Shown in pieces: positions 1-5,969 of a DNA stretch of 5,969 bases. This stretch comes from an uncultured Chlorobiaceae bacterium (lineage in GTDB: Bacteria > Bacteroidota > Chlorobiia > Chlorobiales > Chlorobiaceae): positions 1-5,969 of the forward strand of contig CAIXCO010000198.1 in assembly GCA_903917955.1 (NCBI GenBank). Direction: 5' to 3'. A model generated the notes under the pieces. The model was given only the letters and a program-made list of their open reading frames with translations. It ran no database searches and was not told the origin of the DNA. Positions within the stretch are counted from its first letter, which is position 1; each line of letters starts with the position of its first letter. The translations under genes and the position numbers were made by a program.

Positions 1-204
1 GCATTCCCTATCGACACTCATGTCAAACAATACCTCGGAGAGTGGTTCAACAGCGCAACCGCCCGTCGCCCGCTGAACCCGACCAGCTACCTTGCCCTCG
101 ACAAAGAGGCCCGTACTTTTTTGAACCCGGAGCTTGCAGGCTACGCTGGCCATCTCCTCTTTCACTGCTGGCGCAAGGAGGTAAAAGGGCTTCGAACGTT
201 TTAG
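1..204 (+). CDS. HhH-GPD DNA glycosylase, C-terminal fragment (OGG1/AlkA-like), 5' end outside the window
   Basis: Frame 1 is open from the left edge to TAG at 202-204 and gives 67 residues starting AFPIDTHVKQYLGEW. The P-I-D-T-H-V string matches the conserved end of the helix-hairpin-helix/GPD domain, where the Asp (residue 5 of the fragment, bases 13-15) is the catalytic aspartate (compare PVDVH in human OGG1). Further on, LAGYAGHLLFHCWRK resembles the GPYAGWAQAVLF segment that closes OGG1. Such enzymes remove oxidised or alkylated bases in cytoplasmic base-excision repair. The hairpin and the catalytic Lys that would separate an OGG1-type bifunctional enzyme from a monofunctional AlkA type lie upstream of the window, so substrate cannot be decided. 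The family call is fairly safe. The reading frame at 42-266 that runs across this gene in frame 3 is its shadow. Confidence 0.75.
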   Translation, partial: AFPIDTHVKQYLGEWFNSATARRPLNPTSYLALDKEARTFLNPELAGYAGHLLFHCWRKEVKGLRTF

Positions 205-250
205 CCAAAAAAATGCTTCACTCTACAAGATTCAAGCCAACCCATGAACT

Positions 251-256
251 GAGGAG
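251..256 (+). promoter_or_regulatory. Ribosome-binding site deciding the start of the SDR gene
   Basis: GAGGAG lies 10 bases before the ATG at 267. The in-frame ATG at 213 is preceded by an A-rich stretch with no Shine-Dalgarno, and the one at 42 lies inside the glycosylase gene. This site therefore selects 267, which also puts the Rossmann glycine motif at the usual distance from the N-terminus. Confidence 0.75.
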
Positions 257-266
257 TCACAAAAAG

Positions 267-1154
267 ATGGACGTCACAAAAAAAGTACTGGTTGCCGGAG
301 CCTCCGGCTATCTCGGCAGATACGCTGTCAAAGAGTTCAAGGAGCGGGGATATTATGTCCGTGCTCTGGTGAGGAATCCTGAAAAACTCAAAACGAGCGG
401 TCCGCACCTGGAGCCGGCAGTCTACGATCTTGTTGATGAAATTGTTGTCGGTGATGTCACCCATCCCGAAAGCATCAAAGGAATTTGCAAAGGAATCGAT
501 CTTGTTTTTTCCTCACTCGGTCTGACCTCTCCTGACCCCAGGCTGACCAGTTACGATGTCGATTACCTCGGCAACAAAGGCATCCTTAATCAGGCCATTG
601 AAGAGCGTGTTGCACGCTTTATTTATATATCGGTCTTCAACCAGGACAAAATGGCCGAGATACTCTCCATCAAGGCACACGAGCTTTTTGTGGCGGATCT
701 CAAAAAATCCGGACTCTCCTGGGCTGTCATACGCCCCAACGGTTACTTTTCAGATATGGGACGATTTTTCTCCATGGCACAAAGCGGCCACATCTTCATG
801 GTAGGCGAAGGGGAGAAAAAAATAAATCCGGTTCATGGTGCCGACCTTGCCAAAATCTCTGCGGACGCAGCGGAGGGTGAAAGTCAGGAAATTGCTGTTG
901 GCGGACCCGACATCTACACCTTCCGGGAAGTCATGGAGCTTGCCTTCCATGCCTGTGGCAAGAACCCGTGGATCACTCCCCTCCCAATGTGGCTTGCTGA
1001 AGGTGGACTTATGGTGACAGGGCTCTTCAACCGTAATCTGGCCGATCTCCTCTCCTTTGCCGTTGAAGCGCTCAAATTTGACCATGTCGCTCCTGCCTGC
1101 GGCACCCGTCACCTGAAGGAGTTTTTTGCTGAACTTGCGGCCAGAAAACCATAG
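267..1154 (+). CDS. Atypical short-chain dehydrogenase/reductase, NmrA/SDR_a5-like NAD(P)-binding protein
   Basis: This is a 295-residue soluble protein with one Rossmann domain. The N-terminal beta strand and glycine motif are VLVAGASGYLG (residues 7-17, GxxGxxG). Arg36 in VRALVRNP is placed to hold the 2'-phosphate of NADP(H). Asp63 (VVGDVTHPESI) is the usual adenine-contacting Asp. VFSSLG (80-85) is the strand-4 motif, and YISVF (120-124), K136-A-H-E and SGLSWAVIRPNGYF (148-161) follow as in atypical SDRs. INPVHGADLA (186-195) is the typical loop of the C-terminal substrate region. The classical YxxxK pair is not evident: Lys136 is present but no Tyr lies four residues before it, as is common in atypical SDRs that reduce or isomerise unusual substrates or only sense the nucleotide. 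Relatives include NmrA-like proteins and the divinyl (proto)chlorophyllide 8-vinyl reductases, so a pigment or quinone role is possible but unproven. The substrate is not known. It lies 62 bases after the glycosylase gene with no terminator between, so co-transcription is possible. Confidence 0.85.
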   Translation: MDVTKKVLVAGASGYLGRYAVKEFKERGYYVRALVRNPEKLKTSGPHLEPAVYDLVDEIVVGDVTHPESIKGICKGIDLVFSSLGLTSPDPRLTSYDVDYLGNKGILNQAIEERVARFIYISVFNQDKMAEILSIKAHELFVADLKKSGLSWAVIRPNGYFSDMGRFFSMAQSGHIFMVGEGEKKINPVHGADLAKISADAAEGESQEIAVGGPDIYTFREVMELAFHACGKNPWITPLPMWLAEGGLMVTGLFNRNLADLLSFAVEALKFDHVAPACGTRHLKEFFAELAARKP

Positions 1155-1230
1155 GATCTGCGGCAACTGTGCCTCATGCAATTGAGCAAAAAATCAGCTC
1201 CATTTCCCGCCACTCTTTTTTTTCAAAGCA

Positions 1231-1298
1231 TCCCGCTTTTTTCTCAATGTCTAATTCAATACCTTGAGCATCAATTGGACATAGCGGAGAGAGCGGGA
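1231..1298 (+). promoter_or_regulatory. Long stem-loop in the secA leader, function unknown
   Basis: Bases 1231-1243 pair with 1286-1298 (13 contiguous pairs, three of them G-U). Then come a T/C mismatch, a C-G pair (1245/1284) and an A/A mismatch, followed by 1247-1256 with 1273-1282 (10 contiguous pairs, one G-U). In total 24 of 26 positions pair around a 16-base apical loop (1257-1272). The four wobble pairs are U-G in RNA of the + strand and would be A-C mismatches in the other strand, so the structure favours a transcript running into secA. No U-tract follows, so it is not an ordinary intrinsic terminator. It ends 51 bases before the secA Shine-Dalgarno. It could be a leader control element, an mRNA-stability or RNase III-type site, or a small dispersed palindromic repeat. 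The pairing is seen directly; any function is inference. Confidence 0.55.
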
Positions 1299-1349
1299 AA
1301 AGAAAGCCCCTCTTTTTCGCAGAACTATCTGAAACCTCATAGAGAGCAC

Positions 1350-1354
1350 AAAGG
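1350..1354 (+). promoter_or_regulatory. Ribosome-binding site of secA
   Basis: AAAGG lies 7 bases before the ATG at 1362, a normal spacing. It supports 1362 rather than the upstream in-frame ATG at 1176, which has no purine-rich site before it. Confidence 0.6.
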
Positions 1355-1361
1355 CCTATAC

Positions 1362-4300
1362 ATGTTGAAAATTTTTGAAAAGATCTTCGGCTCCAAACAC
1401 GAAAAAGACGTTAAAAAAATCCAGCCCATAATCAGCAGCATCAATGAACTGCAGGTTGCCATGGCATCACTCAGTGACGAGCAACTCCGGGAGAGGGGAA
1501 GAGCTCTGAAACTGAAAGTCAGGGCCGCTCTTGAGCCTCTTGAGCTGGAGAAAAAAACGCTCTCTCTGAAACTCGACAACCCGGATATCGACCTTGAAGA
1601 GGCTGAAACCATCAACACCCGGCTCGACACCTTGGCCGATGAGTATGAAGAGGCTACAGCCGCCATACTTGAGGAGCTTCTGCCTGAAACCTTTGCGCTC
1701 GTAAAAGAGAGCTGTGTGCGCCTTAAAGGACTCTCCTACCTGGTCATGGGAAGGGAGATGGTCTGGGATATGGTGCCTTATAATGTCCAGCTTATCGGCG
1801 GAATTGTCCTCCATTCAGGAAAAATCTCTGAAATGGCCACCGGTGAAGGAAAAACCCTTGTTTCAACACTTCCGGTCTTTTTGAATGCACTGACCGGCAG
1901 AGGCGTGCACGTCGTAACGGTCAATGACTACCTTGCCCAGAGAGACAAGGAGTGGATGAACCCGGTTTTTGCCTTTCACAACCTCTCGGTAGGTGTTATT
2001 CTCAACACCATGAGGCCTGAGGAGCGAAGGGAGCAGTACGCCTGCGACATCACCTACGGCACCAACAATGAATTTGGTTTCGATTATTTGCGCGACAATA
2101 TGGCCGGAACGCCGGAAGAGATGGTGCAGCGAAACTTCTACTACGCCATCGTTGATGAGGTGGATAGCGTGCTGGTTGATGAAGCGAGAACGCCACTGAT
2201 CATTTCAGGGCCTGTACCCAATGCCGACAACAGCAAATTCCAGGAGATCAAGCCCTGGATAGAGCAATTGGTCCGTGCCCAGCAGCAGCTCGTGGCCATC
2301 TACCTTGGCAATGCCGAAAAACTTCTTAAAACAAAACCCGGCGATGTTGATGCCGGTCTTGCTCTTCTGCGTGTCAAACGCGGACAGCCAAAGAATACCC
2401 GCTATATCAAGATGCTCTCGCAGGCAGGTGTGGCCAAACTGGTGCAGGCGACCGAGAACGAATACCTGAAAGACAATTCAAGCCGGATGCAGGAGGTTGA
2501 TGATGAACTCTACTACGCCGTTGATGAAAAAGGGGGCACTATTGACCTGACCGACAAGGGTCGCGAATTTCTCAGCAAGCTCAGCCATCAGGACAGCGAT
2601 ATCTTCATGCTCCCTGACGTCGGCTCTGAAGTAGCCATCATTGAAAATGATGCGTCGGTCGCCGTTGCCGACAAAATCCAGAAAAAAGATGAGGTCTATC
2701 GCCTTTTTGCCGACCGTTCAGAACGACTCCACAATATCAGCCAGTTACTGAAAGCCTATTCACTCTTTGAGCGCGACGATGAATATGTGGTACAAAACGG
2801 TCAGGTGATGATTGTTGATGAGTTCACTGGCCGCATCCTTCCCGGCCGCCGCTACAGCGACGGGCTGCACCAGGCCATCGAGGCCAAGGAGAATGTCAAA
2901 ATTGAGGGTGAAACGCAGACCATGGCGACCATCACCATCCAGAACTTTTTCCGCCTCTACAAAAAGCTTGCCGGTATGACCGGTACGGCAGAGACTGAAG
3001 CTTCGGAATTCTATGAAATCTACAAGCTCGATGTTGTCGTCATTCCGACCAATGCGAACATTATCCGCAAGGATGTAGACGATCTTGTCTATAAAACGCG
3101 CCGTGAAAAATATAATGCCGTTGTCATGAAAGTTGAGGAGCTGCAGAAAAAGGGGCAGCCGGTGCTTGTCGGCACCACGAGCGTCGAGGTGTCGGAGACT
3201 CTTTCAAGAATGCTTCGCGCCAGAAAAGTTGTCCACAACGTGCTTAACGCCCGGCAAAACGACCGTGAAGCGGAAATTGTTGCTGAAGCGGGCCAGAAAT
3301 ATGCGGTCACCATCGCCACCAACATGGCGGGACGTGGAACCGACATCAAGCTCGGTGCCGGTGTTCGTGAACTGGGCGGGCTCTTTATTCTTGGTTCCGA
3401 GCGCCATGAGTCACGCCGCATCGACCGCCAGCTCCGTGGACGTGCCGGACGGCAGGGCGACCCGGGAGAATCGGTCTTTTTTGTCTCTCTTGAAGATGAG
3501 TTGATGCGCCTCTTTGGCTCCGATCGAGTCATCTCGGTGATGGATCGACTTGGCCATGAGGAGGGCGATGTGATTGAACACTCCATGATCACAAAATCTA
3601 TCGAGCGTGCACAGAAAAAAGTTGAGGAGCAGAACTTTGCAATCCGTAAACGGCTGCTTGAGTATGATGATGTGCTGAACCAGCAGCGCGAGGTGATCTA
3701 TTCACGCCGCCGCAACGGCCTGCTCAAGGAGCGCCTGACCAGTGACATCCTTGACCTGCTCAGAGATTACAGTATGCTGGTGATCAAAAAACACCATAGC
3801 CAGTTTGATGTTGACGCCATTGAAGAGCAGCTTATGCGTGAACTCTCCATTGAATTCCTGCCTGAACGTGACAATTTTGAGCGTGAAGGCGTTGACGCAA
3901 CCGCTGAAAAACTCTACCAGACCGCCCTCGCCTTCTACCGCCGAAAAGAGGCGGCTGTACCGGAAGAGATTATGCAGCAAATAGAGAAATATGCTGTTTT
4001 AAGCGTCATTGACCTTCGCTGGAGAGAGCACCTCCGCGAAATCGACTCCCTGCGTGAAGGAATCAATCTGCGCGCTTATGGCCAGAAAGACCCATTGCTC
4101 GAGTACAAGCAGGAGGCATTCCGTCTCTTCATTGATCTCTTGCACGAAATAGAACTCGAAACCCTTTCGCTTGCCTTCAAGCTCTTTCCGGTCAACCCCG
4201 ATGAAGCGAGAGAGATGGAAGTGCGCCAGCGAAAAGCTGCGGGCCGGCAAGACAAGCTGGTTGCCCAGCACTCCCCCGCAGGAAGTGTGTACACCATTGT

Positions 4301-4436
4301 CGAAAATGATGAGAACGATGAGATGGATGAGAGTGTGCAGCAACCCTTGATCGCCGAAAAAAAACCAGGCCGCAATGACGACTGCCCTTGCGGAAGCGGA
4401 AAAAAATATAAAAACTGTTGCGGACAGCAGGCTTGA
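1362..4436 (+). CDS. secA: Preprotein translocase subunit SecA
   Basis: This is the ATPase that pushes unfolded preproteins through SecYEG at the inner membrane. It has 1024 residues and starts MLKIFEKIFGSK, like other SecA N-termini. NBD1 carries Walker A MATGEGKT (158-165, catalytic Lys164) and THVVTVNDYLAQRD-type sequence around 182-195. DITYGTNNEFGFDYLRDNM spans 229-247 and Walker B VDEVDS is at 264-269. The preprotein cross-linking domain follows, then IVDEFTGR (484-491) and AGMTGTAETEASEF (537-550). NBD2 has ATNMAGRGTDIKL (652-664) and the arginine-finger motif RGRAGRQGD (692-700). The helical scaffold and wing domains follow, and a zinc tail CPCGSGKKYKNCC (1008-1020) ends the protein. 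E. coli SecA is 901 residues. The extra length is mostly two insertions: about 56 residues before Walker A (a charged, probably helical stretch near 60-105 plus a short one near 122-139), and about 55-60 residues between 285 and 383. Intact, with all motifs present. purL follows after 43 bases. Confidence 0.98.
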   Translation: MLKIFEKIFGSKHEKDVKKIQPIISSINELQVAMASLSDEQLRERGRALKLKVRAALEPLELEKKTLSLKLDNPDIDLEEAETINTRLDTLADEYEEATAAILEELLPETFALVKESCVRLKGLSYLVMGREMVWDMVPYNVQLIGGIVLHSGKISEMATGEGKTLVSTLPVFLNALTGRGVHVVTVNDYLAQRDKEWMNPVFAFHNLSVGVILNTMRPEERREQYACDITYGTNNEFGFDYLRDNMAGTPEEMVQRNFYYAIVDEVDSVLVDEARTPLIISGPVPNADNSKFQEIKPWIEQLVRAQQQLVAIYLGNAEKLLKTKPGDVDAGLALLRVKRGQPKNTRYIKMLSQAGVAKLVQATENEYLKDNSSRMQEVDDELYYAVDEKGGTIDLTDKGREFLSKLSHQDSDIFMLPDVGSEVAIIENDASVAVADKIQKKDEVYRLFADRSERLHNISQLLKAYSLFERDDEYVVQNGQVMIVDEFTGRILPGRRYSDGLHQAIEAKENVKIEGETQTMATITIQNFFRLYKKLAGMTGTAETEASEFYEIYKLDVVVIPTNANIIRKDVDDLVYKTRREKYNAVVMKVEELQKKGQPVLVGTTSVEVSETLSRMLRARKVVHNVLNARQNDREAEIVAEAGQKYAVTIATNMAGRGTDIKLGAGVRELGGLFILGSERHESRRIDRQLRGRAGRQGDPGESVFFVSLEDELMRLFGSDRVISVMDRLGHEEGDVIEHSMITKSIERAQKKVEEQNFAIRKRLLEYDDVLNQQREVIYSRRRNGLLKERLTSDILDLLRDYSMLVIKKHHSQFDVDAIEEQLMRELSIEFLPERDNFEREGVDATAEKLYQTALAFYRRKEAAVPEEIMQQIEKYAVLSVIDLRWREHLREIDSLREGINLRAYGQKDPLLEYKQEAFRLFIDLLHEIELETLSLAFKLFPVNPDEAREMEVRQRKAAGRQDKLVAQHSPAGSVYTIVENDENDEMDESVQQPLIAEKKPGRNDDCPCGSGKKYKNCCGQQA

Positions 4437-4471
4437 ACCATCACGATTGACATTGCAATGAACCACCCCGA

Positions 4472-4477
4472 AAGGAG
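4472..4477 (+). promoter_or_regulatory. Ribosome-binding site of purL, unusually close to the start
   Basis: AAGGAG ends only two bases before the ATG at 4480. An in-frame TGA at 4459-4461 rules out any earlier start, and no ATG or GTG follows in frame before the conserved region (next Met is residue 45), so this start is forced despite the tight spacing. Confidence 0.65.
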
Positions 4478-4479
4478 CT

Positions 4480-5969
4480 ATGAAACATACTGAAGTTGAA
4501 GTCACCCTTGCCCTTGCCGCAGAACATGGCCTGAACAGTGAAGAGTACGGTAAAATATGTACCATTCTCGGAAGAGTCCCCTCGTTTACCGAACTTGGGA
4601 TTTTTTCCGTCATGTGGTCAGAACACTGTAGTTATAAAAATTCCATTGCCGTGCTCAAAACCCTGCCCCGCGATGGCGGAGCCCTTTTGACCAGTGCCGG
4701 TGAAGAGAACGCAGGTCTGGTTGATATCGGCGATAACCTTGCTGTCGCTTTTAAAATCGAATCACACAACCACCCCTCCGCTGTCGAACCCTACCAGGGA
4801 GCGGCGACCGGCGTTGGTGGAATTCATCGCGACATTTTCACCATGGGTGCACGCCCGGTGGCATCACTCAACTCACTCCGCTTCGGCTCACCCAAAGATC
4901 CCCATGTCCGATACCTTGTTGACGGCGTCGTGCGTGGTATCGGCGATTACGGCAACTCATTCGGAGTTCCGACCGTTGGAGGCGAAATCTATTTTGAAGA
5001 GGGCTACACCGGCAACCCGCTGGTCAATGCCATGTCGGTCGGCATCGTTGAGCACCACAAAACCGTCAGCGCAACCGCCCTCGGTGAAGGGAACCCTGTA
5101 CTGATTGTCGGTTCCTCGACTGGACGGGATGGCATTCATGGCGCAACCTTCGCCTCCGAAGATCTCAGCGAAGCCTCCGAAGACAAACGGCCAAGCGTAC
5201 AGGTTGGCGACCCATTTGCCGAAAAACTTCTTCTCGAAGCAACCCTTGAAGCCATTGCCACCGGCTACATTGTCGGCCTGCAGGATATGGGCGCCGCCGG
5301 CATCACCAGCTCAACCTCTGAAATGAGTGCTCGCGGAATTGAAAAAACCGGGAAGGGCGGCATAGAGATTGACCTTGACCTTGTCCCGATTCGCGAAGCA
5401 GGAATGAGTGCTTACGAAATCATGCTCTCCGAATCGCAGGAGCGGATGCTGATTGTGGCCGAAAAGGGATTTGAAGAGAAGATCATGGAGGTCTACCGCA
5501 AATGGGATGTACTCGCCGTCGTTATTGGACGAGTAACGAGCGATAACATGCTGAGGGTTTCACAGCACGGCGCAGTTGTTGCCGAAATTCCAGCCGAAAC
5601 GCTGGTACTTGGAGGAGGCGCACCGGTCTATATCCGCGAAGCCATCGAAAAAAAGCCGGAGACCCCAATCGCCAAACTTGAGGCCGACACTACTCTTGAT
5701 TTTCACGCAATCAGCCTTGAGCTGCTCTCGCGCCCCAACATTGCCAGCAAGCAGTGGGTCTATCGTCAGTATGACTCCATGGTGCAAACCAACACAGTCA
5801 CACCGGTAGGTCATACCGATGCGGCTGTGATCCGTATCAAAGGATCGCGCAAAGGGCTTGCCATGAAAACCGACTGCAACGCCCGTTATGTCTATCTGAA
5901 CCCTCTGGCTGGCGGCAAAATTGCCGTTGCTGAATGTGCCCGAAATATCGCCTGTTCAGGAGCGCAGCC
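4480..5969 (+). CDS. purL: Phosphoribosylformylglycinamidine synthase, PurL subunit (3' end outside the window)
   Basis: PurL converts formylglycinamide ribonucleotide, ATP and glutamine-derived ammonia to formylglycinamidine ribonucleotide, the fourth step of purine synthesis, in the cytoplasm. Frame 1 from ATG 4480 is open to the right edge (496 full codons; small-form PurL is usually about 730-760). The start region ILGRVPSFTELGIFSVMWSEHCSY matches Bacillus-type small PurL, with the catalytic His at residue 49 in SEHC. The nucleotide-binding block covers 91-128: FKIESHNHPS, then YQGAATGVGGIHRDIF and MGARP. GVPTVGGEI (162-170), GDPFAEKLLLEA (243-254), LQDMGAAGIT (267-276) and SESQERM (317-323) complete the first synthetase-like half. 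The second half begins near residue 420 and is cut. The absence of an N-terminal PurS-like domain shows the small form, which needs separate PurS and PurQ; neither is in the window. It is 43 bases after secA with no terminator, so it may be on the same transcript. Confidence 0.97.
   Translation, partial: MKHTEVEVTLALAAEHGLNSEEYGKICTILGRVPSFTELGIFSVMWSEHCSYKNSIAVLKTLPRDGGALLTSAGEENAGLVDIGDNLAVAFKIESHNHPSAVEPYQGAATGVGGIHRDIFTMGARPVASLNSLRFGSPKDPHVRYLVDGVVRGIGDYGNSFGVPTVGGEIYFEEGYTGNPLVNAMSVGIVEHHKTVSATALGEGNPVLIVGSSTGRDGIHGATFASEDLSEASEDKRPSVQVGDPFAEKLLLEATLEAIATGYIVGLQDMGAAGITSSTSEMSARGIEKTGKGGIEIDLDLVPIREAGMSAYEIMLSESQERMLIVAEKGFEEKIMEVYRKWDVLAVVIGRVTSDNMLRVSQHGAVVAEIPAETLVLGGGAPVYIREAIEKKPETPIAKLEADTTLDFHAISLELLSRPNIASKQWVYRQYDSMVQTNTVTPVGHTDAAVIRIKGSRKGLAMKTDCNARYVYLNPLAGGKIAVAECARNIACSGAQ

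Larger units (their letters stand above)
1155..1361 (+). other. secA leader / intergenic region
   Basis: These are 207 bases between the SDR stop and the secA start. I see no convincing -35/-10 pair. An eight-T run at 1216-1223 has no good stem directly before it (only GAGC/GCTC at 1184-1200, four pairs and 15 bases away), so it is not a clear terminator for the SDR gene. The main content is the long hairpin at 1231-1298, entered separately. The secA reading frame stays open through the whole region back to the SDR stop codon, but this stretch (residues from ATG 1176) does not look like SecA. Confidence 0.6.

Noticed and set aside
42..266. N-terminal extension of the SDR reading frame from ATG 42 or ATG 213
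   Set aside because: It overlaps the glycosylase gene, has no Shine-Dalgarno and gives low-complexity Pro/Arg-rich sequence before the Rossmann motif. GAGGAG at 251 points to ATG 267.
1184..1223. Intrinsic terminator after the SDR gene (T8 run)
   Set aside because: The only stem near it is four base pairs and lies 15 bases before the T-run.
1247..1267. Six-codon upstream ORF (MSNSIP) in the secA leader as a leader peptide
   Set aside because: It has no Shine-Dalgarno, and its start is buried in the hairpin stem. An ORF this short is expected by chance.
1176..1361. SecA start at ATG 1176
   Set aside because: The 62 extra residues do not look like SecA, no ribosome-binding site precedes them, and the normal SecA N-terminus MLKIFEKIFGS begins at 1362 after AAAGG.
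3089..3592. Long open frames on the - strand opposite secA (also 3999-4613 and 1467-1814)
   Set aside because: They are shadows of a strongly conserved gene, rich in Ser and Arg from reversed codons, without ribosome-binding sites or recognisable domains.
4451..4460. Perfect 10-base palindrome CATTGCAATG between secA and purL as an operator
   Set aside because: Several such palindromes are expected by chance in 6 kb, it has no loop to form an RNA hairpin, and it does not extend further.
4447..4475. purL promoter with TTGACA at 4447-4452
   Set aside because: A -10 box at 17 bases would fall on the Shine-Dalgarno (GAAAGG), with no resemblance to TATAAT, and transcription would start inside purL.
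4694..5326. Open frames +3 within purL (4694-5104, 5105-5326)
   Set aside because: They lie wholly inside the conserved PurL coding sequence in another frame and encode no recognisable protein.

Overview
The window reads as ordinary chromosome from a green sulfur bacterium (Chlorobiaceae, Chlorobium/Pelodictyon-like) or a close relative. This rests mainly on the SecA protein: a 1024-residue form with two large insertions relative to E. coli SecA, and a CxCx8CC zinc tail of the kind I associate with the Chlorobi/Bacteroidetes side of the tree. The placement is by recognition, not by a search. All genes are on the + strand and no mobile element, CRISPR array, rRNA or tRNA was seen.

Layout: (1) 1-204, the C-terminal 67 codons of an HhH-GPD base-excision DNA glycosylase (OGG1/AlkA-like), cut by the left edge. 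(2) 267-1154, a complete atypical short-chain dehydrogenase/reductase (NmrA/SDR_a5-like NAD(P)-binding protein) with a good Shine-Dalgarno. (3) 1155-1361, a 207-base leader in front of secA. (4) 1362-4436, complete secA, the ATPase motor of the Sec translocase. (5) 4480-5969, the first 496 codons of purL (phosphoribosylformylglycinamidine synthase), cut by the right edge.

The genes form a chain of unrelated housekeeping functions (DNA repair, redox/cofactor metabolism, protein export, purine synthesis). Gaps are 62, 207 and 43 bases, with no convincing intrinsic terminator in any of them. secA and purL may therefore share a transcript, and the first two genes may too. This is inference from spacing only.

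The one structure not explained by the genes is in the secA leader. Bases 1231-1256 and 1273-1298 can form a long hairpin with 24 of 26 positions paired. Four of the pairs are G-U and so work only in RNA made in the secA direction. There is no U-tract after it, so it is not a standard terminator. It sits about 50 bases before the secA ribosome-binding site, and its 3' base overlaps two alternative pairings. It is the best candidate here for something undescribed, either a secA leader regulator or a small dispersed palindromic repeat. Everything else is conventional.
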